Below, piece by piece: positions 55,674 through 64,000 of a stretch of 64,000 nucleotides of DNA; position 1 is the first letter of the stretch; each line of letters opens with the position of its first letter. A program made the translations under genes and the position numbers. The notes under the pieces are model-generated. The model had not been told where the DNA came from. It did not search any database and saw only the letters and a program-made list of their open reading frames with translations. Origin of the DNA: Bacteroidaceae bacterium (GTDB taxonomy: Bacteria > Bacteroidota > Bacteroidia > Bacteroidales > Bacteroidaceae); the NCBI GenBank assembly GCA_017427185.1, contig JAFRTJ010000056.1, forward strand, positions 1 through 64,000, read 5' to 3'.

Positions 55674-57734
55674 TTATCGAACAATCTTATACAGTCTGGC
55701 ATCCATTGCAGGAACGTCATAAGTCAAAATTTCTGTGCTGGATGCCAATTTTGTCTGTGTCCATAGTTCACGCACTTCTGATACAGATCTTATCCCTAGA
55801 AGTGTCAAAGGCAGAGTTCCATGAAGGGGCTGTTTGCTGTAATTGAAGATGGCCACATAAGAGCATTCATTGGTGTCGAGCTGAAAGAAACTCTCGGCTC
55901 CCTCATGCTTGCCTTGAAACTCCTGATAACCATAGATAGGACGGAACGTGCGGCCCAATCGTCCAACGGCATTCACTTCAGGATTCATCATCACCTTTGG
56001 AGCACGCTCAAGCGAGAGACGGGCGTTACCCCTACCAGACTTGTCCTCCAAATCGAAATTATCGCATACGAGAGCCATTCCTGCACACATCAAGTTGGTG
56101 ATTCGAGCACGATTCTCGCTCAGCGTGGTCTGCAAGGCATCATCATTGCCGATGAGAGGGCAGTGGTCAGGGTCATTGTACTGATATAGCAGACCTGTCC
56201 ACCAGCCACCACTGATGGCATTCATGCTGTATTCCGTGTGTTTGATGCGTCCCCAAGTGTCGCAAGCTATTCGGCGTGAGTTTCCATACTGATAAGGGAA
56301 TATGGGAGCGATGGAAAGGGCAATGTAAAGGGGAGTTCCCTCGTCGGCTCTCTGGCAGAAATGGGTGAATCCTTCATTGTAGGCCTCTACACCCGTGTGG
56401 ACGTTAGGATTGTAGTATGAATCAGCCTGTATCATTCCGTTGTCAGTGAAATCTACCTTAAGATATTCGAATCCATGCGCTTTGATCTTGCGTATCTCTG
56501 AGTCAATCCATGCCTTCACACCAGGGTGGGTAGGATCCAAGCAATAGGCGCCATCATATTTCAAATACTTACCATCTGCTTTCAGGATGCATTCATGAGC
56601 CATGTATTTGTCTTGCCCAGGAAGTTTGTTGTTCATGATGCGTCGAGCATCCCACCAGAGGCAGAAGGGAGTCCAGTAGGTACCAGGAATCTGATGATTA
56701 GCCTTACATATCTTGCATAGTTCATCCTTTTGTGTGTCGTTGAGATTGTCCCATGCATCGATGCTCATCACAATCTTACCCTGTTCATTGCAGAAGCCAT
56801 TCGGTTGCAGTGTTTTGTGGAAGTAATTGCTGACAGCAACATCTACTTGGAAAGAATTCTTGTCTGACATTACCCCCCAACTTTGCCATCCGAACGGAGT
56901 TCCTTGCGTCCAATTGTGTCTTCCAGGTACTACCTTCAGACATGCTTTCGCAAATTGCTCCATCCCTTCTCGCCAATCAGATGCGAATGTGATGAAGAAT
57001 CGAGCCGAACGTATTTCTTTTCCTTGGAGTGAACCATGAGGAATCACATCGCGAGTTTCCTTGTGAGACATGCCCGAAAACACACGAAGCCGCTCCATAT
57101 CGCCCTGTTGGGAAGTCCGTGCTACAAGACCGCTTTTCCAATGATCGTGGTCCACTGAGCCAATGATGAGTCCTTCTCTGGACTCGCCTTGGTAGAAGGC
57201 TCCTACCTCGAAAGAGGTCATTTCGTTGCCAAAGGGATATTGATGGTATCGTACGAAGTCATTGTTGTCGAAAGGAACTTTCAGCATGCGATTCGACTCA
57301 CTGGCAGAAAACAGGCGATAGGGTTGGTTGATGCAGATGGGAGCCAGATAGTTGCTCTTCAGTAGCGTGGGGGAAGTCAGTTGGGCATCACACAGCAAAT
57401 AATCGTCAACCAATTGAAAACTGATAGCGAATTGTACGTCTGTGCTTTCTCTGAAACTGACAGAAATGATTCCTTTTCCTTTCTTAAGAGTCGGAGCAGG
57501 TAGTGTTGCGGAACTGATATAGCAGGTTTTTCCTGATGCATCCTGATAGGTGGCTTCAGGACAGACATTGTCCAAAACTATCTGAGTCCCACAGGCAATA
57601 CTTAACGAATGTTTTGCTTCATTGTAGGAGATGGTCCATTTGCCCAATCGGGCATTGGGGTCAGCAGCCTTTAAAGGAGATAACAGACAAAGGCTAAGCA
57701 AAAAGAGAGAGAGACGTTTCATGCCATTCATCAT
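55674..57734 (-). CDS. Exported clan GH-D glycosidase (alpha-galactosidase-like, GH36-type)
   Basis: A 686-residue protein with signal peptide (MKRLSLFLLSLCLLSPLKA). An N-terminal beta-sandwich (about 30-265) is followed by a TIM barrel: TPFGWQSWGVMSD, MSIDAWDN, GTYWTPFCLWWD, DPTHPGVKAWIDSEI, and the nucleophile segment GFEYLKVDFTDNG. CDTWGRIKHTEYSMNAISGG probably carries the acid/base. A C-terminal beta-domain ends in MDARLYKIV. The arrangement is that of clan GH-D enzymes, which mostly cleave alpha-galactosides. It is divergent in sequence from the neighbouring GH36 enzyme, and another specificity (for example alpha-N-acetylgalactosamine) is possible. Its own -7 box lies at 57818-57811. Confidence 0.78.
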   Translation of the reverse strand: MMNGMKRLSLFLLSLCLLSPLKAADPNARLGKWTISYNEAKHSLSIACGTQIVLDNVCPEATYQDASGKTCYISSATLPAPTLKKGKGIISVSFRESTDVQFAISFQLVDDYLLCDAQLTSPTLLKSNYLAPICINQPYRLFSASESNRMLKVPFDNNDFVRYHQYPFGNEMTSFEVGAFYQGESREGLIIGSVDHDHWKSGLVARTSQQGDMERLRVFSGMSHKETRDVIPHGSLQGKEIRSARFFITFASDWREGMEQFAKACLKVVPGRHNWTQGTPFGWQSWGVMSDKNSFQVDVAVSNYFHKTLQPNGFCNEQGKIVMSIDAWDNLNDTQKDELCKICKANHQIPGTYWTPFCLWWDARRIMNNKLPGQDKYMAHECILKADGKYLKYDGAYCLDPTHPGVKAWIDSEIRKIKAHGFEYLKVDFTDNGMIQADSYYNPNVHTGVEAYNEGFTHFCQRADEGTPLYIALSIAPIFPYQYGNSRRIACDTWGRIKHTEYSMNAISGGWWTGLLYQYNDPDHCPLIGNDDALQTTLSENRARITNLMCAGMALVCDNFDLEDKSGRGNARLSLERAPKVMMNPEVNAVGRLGRTFRPIYGYQEFQGKHEGAESFFQLDTNECSYVAIFNYSKQPLHGTLPLTLLGIRSVSEVRELWTQTKLASSTEILTYDVPAMDARLYKIVR

Positions 57735-57810
57735 TTTGATTCTTGCGGTTTTTTGTGTGATTTGTATCCAGATGCAGTAGTAAAATAGCTATGAGATATA
57801 CTTTCTGCTG

Positions 57811-57818
57811 CAAATTTA
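57811..57818 (-). promoter_or_regulatory. -7 box for the clan GH-D glycosidase gene
   Basis: TAAATTTG on the minus strand, about 77 bases before the start at 57734. It lies 11 bases from the plus-strand promoter of the second galactosidase. Confidence 0.5.
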
Positions 57819-57828
57819 TAGAAATAAT

Positions 57829-57859
57829 TTTGCATTATGAAGTTTTTTCCTTATCTTTG
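57829..57859 (+). promoter_or_regulatory. Promoter of the GH36 alpha-galactosidase gene
   Basis: TTTG (57829-57832), 19-base spacer, TATCTTTG (57852-57859). The predicted transcript start near 57866 excludes the ATG at 57862 and supports ATG 57901. Confidence 0.75.
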
Positions 57860-57900
57860 CTATGCAAACCATAAAATTAAGAAATAATACCTCAAATCTG

Positions 57901-60051
57901 ATGAATCTAAGAAATCTTTTCGTAGCTGCCTTATGCATTGTGGCTTCTCTCGTGAATGCCGCTGAAATTATTCGTATAAGCACCCACGAGACGGACCTCG
58001 TCTTTAGAGTGGGGAACGATGGTCGCCTGTATCAGGCTTATTTGGGCAAGCATCTTAAGTTCGAGAGTGATCTGCAGCATCTTCCCAATGGCAAGGAAGC
58101 CTATTTGACGCATGGCATGGAGGATTACTTCGAGCCAGCACTCGATGTGCGACATGTTGATGGGAATGCCTCTACGCTTCTGAAATATGTTTCCCACACG
58201 TCGAACAAAACCCTCGACGGTGCCACTGAGACCATCATCACTCTGCGTGATCCTGTCTATCAGACAACTGCGGTGATGCATTTTGTGGCCTATCCAGAAG
58301 TGAATATCATCAAGACTTATACAGAAATCACCAACGCAGAGAAGAAACCTGTCAAGCTGGCCAAATATGCCAGTAGTCTGCTTCATCTGGACGCAAAGAA
58401 GTATTACCTGACTGAATTCAGCGGCAACTGGGCAAAGGAGGCCAAGATGAGTAGCACACCTCTCAACTTTGGGAAGAAGGTGCTCGATACAAAGCTGGGT
58501 ACTCGTGCCAACCTTTTTACTCCTCCCATGTTCATCCTTTCGTTGGATCAGGAACCTACCGAAGATGAAGGACAAGTGCTACTGGGGCAACTTGGATGGA
58601 CGGGTAATTTCCGTTTCACCTTTGAGGTGGACGAAGATGGACGCCTGCGTATCATATCAGGTATCAATCCCTACTTCTCGGAGTACGAATTGGGTGCAGG
58701 AGAGACCTTTACTACTCCAGAGTTCTTTTTCACACTAAGCCAGCAGGGAACCCAGCATGCCTCGCTTTGCTTCCACGATTGGGCTCGCCAGTATCAGTTG
58801 CGCGATGGAGACAAGGACCGCATGACGTTGCTCAATAACTGGGAAGCCACCTATTTTGATTTCAACGAAGAGAAACTCTGTAACCTGATGGATGATGCTG
58901 TGAAGTTAGGTGTTGATATGTTCTTGCTCGATGATGGATGGTTTGGCAACAAGTATCCTCGCAGCTCTGACAATGCTGGTTTGGGAGATTGGGAAGAGAC
59001 GAAGGACAAGTTGCCAGGCAAGGTAACCAAACTGGTGGACGAAGCTACAAAACGTGGCATCAAGTTTGGTATCTGGATTGAGCCAGAAATGGTGAACCCC
59101 AAGAGTGAGCTCTACGAGAAGCACAAGGACTGGGTCATCACGCTTCCCAACCGTGATGAATACTATTTCCGCAATCAGTTGGTATTGGATCTTTCGAATC
59201 CCAAGGTTCAGGATTTCGTATTTGGCATCGTGGACCGTCTGATGACAGACTATCCAGGAATCGCATATTTTAAGTGGGACTGCAACAGCCCTATCACCAA
59301 CATATATTCTCCTTACCTGAAGGACAAACAGCAGCATCTCTATGTGGACTATGTGCGTGGTCTCTATAGCGTGTTGGAGCGCGTGAAGGCAAAATATCCT
59401 AATCTGCCCATGATGATGTGTTCAGGAGGTAGCGGACGCATTGACTACAAAGGACTTAGCTATTTCACCGAATTCTGGGCGAGTGACAACACTGATCCCT
59501 TGGAACGTCTCTTTATCCAATATGGCTATAGCTTCTTCTATCCAGCTAAAGCTACTTGCGCACACGTGACAACTTGGAACAGTACCACCAGCGTGAAATT
59601 CCGTACGGATGTGGCCATGATGGGCAAAATGGGATTCGATATCAAGTTGAGCGACATGAGTGCTGATGACTTGACGTATGCCCAGGGAGCCATAAAAAAC
59701 TGGAAACGGTTGCGTCCAGCGATTCTAGAGGGGGACATGTATCGTCTCTTCTCTCCCTACGATGGTGCTCATGCTAGTACGGGGTTTGTCAGCAAAGATA
59801 AATCGCAGGCAGTAGTCTTTGTCTTCGACACTTACCCTCGTTATGGGGAAACCACCAGGAACCTTGTGTTGAAAGGACTCAATGAGGATGCACGCTATCG
59901 CGTGAAGGAAATCAATCTGGAACCCAATAAGCAAAGTCGTCTGCGCTGCAACAACAAGGTCTATAGCGGTCAATATTTGATGACGGTCGGCATCCAAGCT
60001 TTCTCGGCCAATAAGTTGACTAGCCACGTTCTTGAGTTGACAAAAGAGTAA
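57901..60051 (+). CDS. Exported alpha-galactosidase, family GH36
   Basis: A 716-residue enzyme with signal peptide (MNLRNLFVAALCIVASLVNA). The N-terminal beta-supersandwich (about 25-310) is followed by the barrel: NNWEATYFDFNEEKL, LGVDMFLLDDGWFGNKYPRSSD in part, FGIWIEPEMVNPKSELY, the nucleophile motif YFKWDCNSP, CSGGSGRIDY, and the acid/base region EFWASDNTDPLERL. These are the classical GH36 (AgaR-type) motifs for raffinose-family and galactomannan side chains. aqpZ follows after 73 bases. Divergent from a second clan GH-D gene. Confidence 0.95.
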   Translation: MNLRNLFVAALCIVASLVNAAEIIRISTHETDLVFRVGNDGRLYQAYLGKHLKFESDLQHLPNGKEAYLTHGMEDYFEPALDVRHVDGNASTLLKYVSHTSNKTLDGATETIITLRDPVYQTTAVMHFVAYPEVNIIKTYTEITNAEKKPVKLAKYASSLLHLDAKKYYLTEFSGNWAKEAKMSSTPLNFGKKVLDTKLGTRANLFTPPMFILSLDQEPTEDEGQVLLGQLGWTGNFRFTFEVDEDGRLRIISGINPYFSEYELGAGETFTTPEFFFTLSQQGTQHASLCFHDWARQYQLRDGDKDRMTLLNNWEATYFDFNEEKLCNLMDDAVKLGVDMFLLDDGWFGNKYPRSSDNAGLGDWEETKDKLPGKVTKLVDEATKRGIKFGIWIEPEMVNPKSELYEKHKDWVITLPNRDEYYFRNQLVLDLSNPKVQDFVFGIVDRLMTDYPGIAYFKWDCNSPITNIYSPYLKDKQQHLYVDYVRGLYSVLERVKAKYPNLPMMMCSGGSGRIDYKGLSYFTEFWASDNTDPLERLFIQYGYSFFYPAKATCAHVTTWNSTTSVKFRTDVAMMGKMGFDIKLSDMSADDLTYAQGAIKNWKRLRPAILEGDMYRLFSPYDGAHASTGFVSKDKSQAVVFVFDTYPRYGETTRNLVLKGLNEDARYRVKEINLEPNKQSRLRCNNKVYSGQYLMTVGIQAFSANKLTSHVLELTKE

Positions 60052-60124
60052 AAACAATCTTGCCCAGACTTGGAAAGGAAGGGCAGAGAAATTAATAACC
60101 ACGTTTTATTAACCAACAAATTCA

Positions 60125-60799
60125 ATGCAAATGAAAAAGTATTTAGCTGAAATGGTGGGTACAGCAGTGCTGGTACTCATGGGTTGCGGCGTAGCCGTTA
60201 GTTTGAGTTGTGGTACAGATACAGCGTCCGTTGTAGGTACCGCTATGGCTTTTGGTCTAGCTGTTGTAGCTATGGCTTACACCATTGGTGGTGTGAGTGG
60301 CTGCCACATCAATCCTGCCATTACGCTTGGTGTGTATCTGAGCAAGCGAATGAGTGGAAAGGATGCTCTCTATTACATTATTTTCCAGTGCATCGGTGCC
60401 TTTATCGGCAGTGCTCTGTTGTATGCACTGACCACCAATGCTGGTTTGGATGGAACAGGTGCTAATGACCTGCAGGAAGGCGTTTCCATGTGTGGAGGTC
60501 TCTTGGCAGAGATTATCTTCACCTGTGTATTTGTATTGGTAGTATTGGGTACAACAGATGCGAAGAAGGGTGCTGGTAACTTTGCTGGTCTGGCAATCGG
60601 TCTTAGCTTGGTTCTGGTACACTTGGTTTGCATCCGCTATACAGGTACCAGTGTTAACCCTGCTCGCTCGTTAGCACCTGCTGTATTCCAAGGTGGCACA
60701 GCACTGACGAATTTGTGGATCTTTATTGTAGGTCCTTTCGTGGGCGGTGCTTTGGCTGCCTGTATTTGGGCACTGATTGGTGTTGAGAAGGAGAAATAA
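60125..60799 (+). CDS. aqpZ: Aquaporin Z
   Basis: A 224-residue six-helix channel. The two pore loops are SGCHINPAIT and TGTSVNPARS. The residues HLVCIRYTGTSVNPARS supply the His and Arg of the narrow water-selective filter, so a water channel is more likely than a glycerol facilitator, which would have Gly instead of His. ATG 60131 is an equally good start. It lies 73 bases after the alpha-galactosidase without a visible terminator between, and its stop is five bases from that of the convergent esterase gene. Confidence 0.95.
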   Translation: MQMKKYLAEMVGTAVLVLMGCGVAVSLSCGTDTASVVGTAMAFGLAVVAMAYTIGGVSGCHINPAITLGVYLSKRMSGKDALYYIIFQCIGAFIGSALLYALTTNAGLDGTGANDLQEGVSMCGGLLAEIIFTCVFVLVVLGTTDAKKGAGNFAGLAIGLSLVLVHLVCIRYTGTSVNPARSLAPAVFQGGTALTNLWIFIVGPFVGGALAACIWALIGVEKEK

Positions 60800-60804
60800 T
60801 CTGA

Positions 60805-61941
60805 TTAGTTCTTGCATCCGCATGTGTTGATTTCAACCTGTGCGGGGAAACAATAAGCGGGATCTTGCCTTTCTTGGATAGACTGGCGTAGGTTCCGCTC
60901 ATTTCTTTCCAGTTTCCCTTTGAAGACTGTCCTGCCTGACGATTTTACCTTGATCTTCTTATCAAGATCCACCAATTCATCATTCAGCCATAGTCGAATA
61001 TGTTTATAGTCTGAATGATTGATAGTGATTACATTTCCTTTAATGCTGATATCCAGCAAATATCCACGGTCTTCCTGAGGAACCTCTATCCAATAGAATT
61101 GTTGCTTACCCACTTCTTCCTGTTGCCATATGACGTGTTTGGGATAAGGTTGCCGTTTGTATTTCGCCATCCATGAGATAGCTACGGTATCCATGCGGTC
61201 CATCCAGTGTCCTTTTCCTTGTATGATATGCGTCTCATGGATGTATCCATCAAGATGGGCATGTTGCAGCGAGTCCATCTGCGCTCCGCGTACAGCAGCC
61301 AGTTTGTTGCGATCATAGGCAGCATCATTGCTTCCCATCCATATCATGAAGGGGGTATTGAGCAGATTTTCCAATCTCACATCGCCTGGATGTCCAGCCA
61401 TCATGCTGGTGGCTGCCCAGTAATCGGCCAAACGAGGAGCCAATCGCCAAACTCCATCCCCGCCTGCTGAGTATCCCAGCAGATACACTTTATTTGGATT
61501 CACGTCATAATTGGCCACCATCAGTCGGATCAGGTCGCTATACATTCCATCAATGGGCCTTTGAAACCACATGTCCCATGCATCCCATGGAGCCCGAGGG
61601 GCTACATAGACTCCTTCAGTAGGACGATACAAGCGTTTCTGGTTCTCCCATTGTTGATTGTTGATTTCCGTGGTAGTGCCTCCGCCGCCATGCAACGAAA
61701 TCCACATGCTACGTCCATCTGCAGGCTTTTCACCGAAGATCTGAGCATCGAATTTCATCTGCAACGAATCCTTGCGAATAGTGAATTCCTGTTGCGCTTC
61801 AGCCAATTCTCTTCTTACTGATGATTTCCACTCTTCTACTATCTGAGCACGAAGCATGCTGGCATCCTCACGGCTCAAACCTTGGGCAAACATCTGGTTT
61901 GTCCAATATCCTAATACACATAGACAGATTATTTTTCTCAT
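60805..61941 (-). CDS. Exported alpha/beta-hydrolase (esterase/PHB-depolymerase-like)
   Basis: A 378-residue protein with signal peptide (MRKIICLCVLGYWTNQMFAQ). An N-terminal helical stretch (AEAQQEFTIRKDSLQMKFDA) precedes the hydrolase domain: LHGGGGTT (oxyanion region), YLLGYSAGGDGVWRLAPRL with the nucleophile Ser in GYSAGG, FMIWMGSNDAAYDRN and GKGHWMDRMD supplying candidate Asp and His. A beta-rich end (about 265-378) may bind a carrier or glycan; it ends in a Cys-rich CGCKN. The family includes feruloyl and PHB-type esterases; the substrate cannot be told. Convergent with aqpZ. Confidence 0.83.
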   Translation of the reverse strand: MRKIICLCVLGYWTNQMFAQGLSREDASMLRAQIVEEWKSSVRRELAEAQQEFTIRKDSLQMKFDAQIFGEKPADGRSMWISLHGGGGTTTEINNQQWENQKRLYRPTEGVYVAPRAPWDAWDMWFQRPIDGMYSDLIRLMVANYDVNPNKVYLLGYSAGGDGVWRLAPRLADYWAATSMMAGHPGDVRLENLLNTPFMIWMGSNDAAYDRNKLAAVRGAQMDSLQHAHLDGYIHETHIIQGKGHWMDRMDTVAISWMAKYKRQPYPKHVIWQQEEVGKQQFYWIEVPQEDRGYLLDISIKGNVITINHSDYKHIRLWLNDELVDLDKKIKVKSSGRTVFKGKLERNERNLRQSIQERQDPAYCFPAQVEINTCGCKN

Positions 61942-61970
61942 TTCCAATCGCATGATGAAATTAATAGACG

Positions 61971-61978
61971 CAAAGATA
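61971..61978 (-). promoter_or_regulatory. -7 box of the esterase gene
   Basis: TATCTTTG on the minus strand, 30 bases before the start at 61941. A TTG lies 18 bases further upstream (61999-61997). Confidence 0.55.
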
Positions 61979-62032
61979 GGTGTTTTTTTAATAAAACAAG
62001 GACAATAGGAGCATAAATTGGAGAAGATTTGC

Positions 62033-62040
62033 TAAATTTG
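62033..62040 (+). promoter_or_regulatory. -7 box of the amidase gene
   Basis: TAAATTTG, 33 bases before the ATG at 62073. No well-spaced TTTG upstream. Confidence 0.5.
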
Positions 62041-62072
62041 CAATTCAAACTAAATATCAAATTCCATTTAAT

Positions 62073-64000
62073 ATGATGAAGACATACAAACTCGTGGCAT
62101 TATCTCTCGTGTCACTCTTTTCTTTTCCATTAATGGCGCAGATACTGTCAGATGAGACAAGGAAACAAATCAATGAACGATTGAATGTTGAACGCCAGCA
62201 GCAGAGACTCAGCATTGGACGTCCTGAGGTGGATTCTGTAGCATTGGAGAAGAAGACCTTACAGCTTTTCACTAATGGCCAGGTGGGATATTTCTCTTTT
62301 CGCGAGAGTAATGTGGAGTCGCTTTATAAAGATATACGTTCCATATTGCCCCCTGAGTTGCAGAAGAACAAACTCCAAATCTACACAAACGGTCGGCTGA
62401 TAGAGGATCTTATTCCAGCATATTATAGGACAAAGAAGGTAAAGACAAAAGTCTGGGCACCTCGAGTGGATGCCCCCTTGATTACTCCTGTAGATCGTCC
62501 CTACCAGTTGACCTCTGGACTTCAAGATCGCCATATTGCGATGTGGCAGAGTCATGGCTATTATTTTGAGCCGAAACTCAATCGCTGGGAATGGCAGCGT
62601 GCTCGCATCTTCCAGACAGTCGAGGACCTCTACACACAGAGTTATGTCCTGCCTTTTTTAGTTCCCATGTTGGAGAATGCTGGGGCCAACGTATTGTTAC
62701 CTCGCGAGAGGGATACGCAACGTGAGGAATTGATCGTTGACAATGATGGTATGTTGCATGAAGATGGAGCCTATCAAGAAAAGAATGGCCGAGAATCGTG
62801 GAAGGCTGGCGATGGAACAGGTTTTGCCCATCGGCAGGATGTCTATACAGGTTTTGACAATCCTTTCAAAGATGGTACATATCGGCAAGTAAAGACCATT
62901 AAAGACGGTCAGGGAAGTGTTGCTGTATGGACTCCACGTATTCCCAAGAAAGGTGAATATGGTGTCTATGTATCCTATAAATCCTTACCAAGCAGTACTA
63001 CGGATGCGCTGTACACCGTTCATCATTTGGGTGGTGAGACCCATTTTCGGGTCAATCAGCAGATGGGAGGCGGAACATGGATATATCTGGGTTCGTTCCT
63101 CTTCGCAGAAGGTCAGAGTGATAAAGGATGCGTCACACTGAGCAACCTTTCTCGGAAGTCTGGCAGAGTACTCAGTGCTGATGGCGTGAAGATTGGTGGT
63201 GGAATGGGAAATGTGGCACGTTGCGTGGAGGCAAACAACAATCCCGATTTCAAGCCTGATTACCAATTGAGTGGTTACCCACGTTTTACGGAAGGGGCGC
63301 GGTACTGGTTGCAATGGGCTGGGGCTCCTGACAGTGTATACAGCGAGAGTCATGGTGTTAATGATTATACAGACGATTACAAGTGTCGAGGTCTATGGGT
63401 CAATTGGTTGGCTGGTGGTTCAGATGTATTGCCGCATCGCGAAGGATTGCATATCCCCTTCGATATCAGTATGGCCTTCCATAGTGATGCGGGCACTACA
63501 CTCAATGACACAATTATCGGCACTCTATTGATTTACGAGACGATTACTGAAGGACGTGATACGTATGCTAATGGCGCATCACGTTATCTGGCAGCTGATT
63601 TGGCTGATTTGATTCAATCGCAAATCGTCGATGATGTGAGAGCCTTGCATGCCCCAGAGTGGCATCGCAGAGGAAAGTGGAATTCTTCTTATTACGAGGC
63701 TCGAGTACCAGAGGTGCCAGCTATCTTGTTGGAATTGCTTTCACATCAGAATTTTGCTGATATGCGTTATGGATTGGACCCACGTTTCCGTTTCAGCGTA
63801 TGTCGAGCCATATATAAAGGAATGCTTAAATTCATCAGTTCCCAGCGAGGAACGCCCTATGTGGTGCAGCCTCTTCCTGTCAATCATTTTCGCGTAGCTT
63901 TGCAGACGGGTAATACGGCTGTTCTCAATTGGCAACCTGTGGATGACCCTTTGGAGGCTACAGCCCAACCGACTTACTATCTCGTATATACTCGTATAGA
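62073..64000 (+). CDS. Exported N-acetylmuramoyl-L-alanine amidase-like protein with inserted golvesin-type domain (3' end outside window)
   Basis: The frame is open from ATG 62073 to the window end: 642 residues with no stop. Signal peptide MKTYKLVALSLVSLFSFPLMAQ. The amidase_3-like fold is split: ENAGANVLLPRERDTQ (about 197-212) belongs to the first half, and SMAFHSDAG (about 466-474) and VPEVPAILLELLSHQNFADM (about 545-564) to the second. Between them, residues about 256-380 form a golvesin/xanthan-lyase-type beta domain (VAVWTPRIPKKGEYGVYVSY, TDALYTVHHLGGETHFRVNQ, GTWIYLGSF, VLSADGVKIGGG). A fibronectin type III domain begins near 600 and is cut. Homologues in databases are often labelled xanthan lyase; peptidoglycan hydrolysis is the more likely activity. 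Confidence 0.85.
   Translation, partial: MMKTYKLVALSLVSLFSFPLMAQILSDETRKQINERLNVERQQQRLSIGRPEVDSVALEKKTLQLFTNGQVGYFSFRESNVESLYKDIRSILPPELQKNKLQIYTNGRLIEDLIPAYYRTKKVKTKVWAPRVDAPLITPVDRPYQLTSGLQDRHIAMWQSHGYYFEPKLNRWEWQRARIFQTVEDLYTQSYVLPFLVPMLENAGANVLLPRERDTQREELIVDNDGMLHEDGAYQEKNGRESWKAGDGTGFAHRQDVYTGFDNPFKDGTYRQVKTIKDGQGSVAVWTPRIPKKGEYGVYVSYKSLPSSTTDALYTVHHLGGETHFRVNQQMGGGTWIYLGSFLFAEGQSDKGCVTLSNLSRKSGRVLSADGVKIGGGMGNVARCVEANNNPDFKPDYQLSGYPRFTEGARYWLQWAGAPDSVYSESHGVNDYTDDYKCRGLWVNWLAGGSDVLPHREGLHIPFDISMAFHSDAGTTLNDTIIGTLLIYETITEGRDTYANGASRYLAADLADLIQSQIVDDVRALHAPEWHRRGKWNSSYYEARVPEVPAILLELLSHQNFADMRYGLDPRFRFSVCRAIYKGMLKFISSQRGTPYVVQPLPVNHFRVALQTGNTAVLNWQPVDDPLEATAQPTYYLVYTRI

Overview
The window looks like a chromosomal segment from a Bacteroidales bacterium, most likely in or near Prevotellaceae. 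Four things point this way. Promoters repeatedly match the Bacteroidetes pattern TTTG-N19-21-TAnnTTTG. Several exported proteins end in a gingipain-type (T9SS-like) sorting tail. Lipoproteins and exported glycan-active enzymes are abundant. The individual families (DUF4954, peptidase M64, golvesin-type amidase, two-CBM20 amylomaltase, YtxH/holin-like trio) are typical of the phylum. No tRNA, rRNA, CRISPR array, insertion sequence or prophage was found. The CDS at the left edge is cut at its 5' end and the one at the right edge at its 3' end.

Layout. 1-8.9 kb: the tail of a sorted exported protein, then a probable operon of a GH30 glucosidase, a GH18 chitinase-type domain fused to a lactonase-like beta-propeller, and a very large exported CotH-family protein. 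8.9-15.6 kb: ligA (minus), dapA, a MaoC-like dehydratase (minus), kdsA-kdsD for KDO synthesis, and an exported phospholipase D-like protein. 15.5-24 kb (all minus): a glutaminase-like exported enzyme, nth, pgk, then a substrate-binding lipoprotein, a TPR protein and a TlpA-like thioredoxin lipoprotein with overlapping ends. 24-34 kb: a repeat array, peptidase M64, a YtxH/holin-like trio (minus), a SPOR lipoprotein, ruvX, def, a TPR protein, and the translation operon thrS-infC-rpmI-rplT with two leader hairpins. A minus-strand structured RNA (Bacteroidales-1/6S candidate) follows rplT. 34-42 kb: malQ, a second repeat array, a large BACON-type lipoprotein and an orphan exported protein. 42-47 kb: a SIMPL protein, then the minus operon clpS-clpA-aat-flavodoxin lipoprotein. 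47-51.5 kb: an exported oxidoreductase / TIM-barrel isomerase-like / phosphoesterase cassette, a third repeat array and a YjbQ-family protein. 51.5-64 kb: DUF4954 (minus), an exported metallo-beta-lactamase-fold protein, pncC (minus), a small discoidin-like protein, two divergent clan GH-D galactosidase-type genes, aqpZ, an exported esterase (minus) and the start of a golvesin-containing amidase.

The most unusual signal is not a gene. Three intergenic regions (about 24.2, 37.15 and 50.73 kb) carry short arrays of a near-palindrome, TCAAC-RY-GTTGA-like, whose centres are mostly exactly 22 bp apart. Two of the three also share downstream flanking sequence. The repeats shift reading frame from copy to copy, so they are DNA-level (or RNA-level) elements, not peptide repeats. 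Other items worth checking are paired hairpins before rpmI and rplT, the GH18-propeller fusion, the internally duplicated CotH protein and the exported oxidoreductase cassette.
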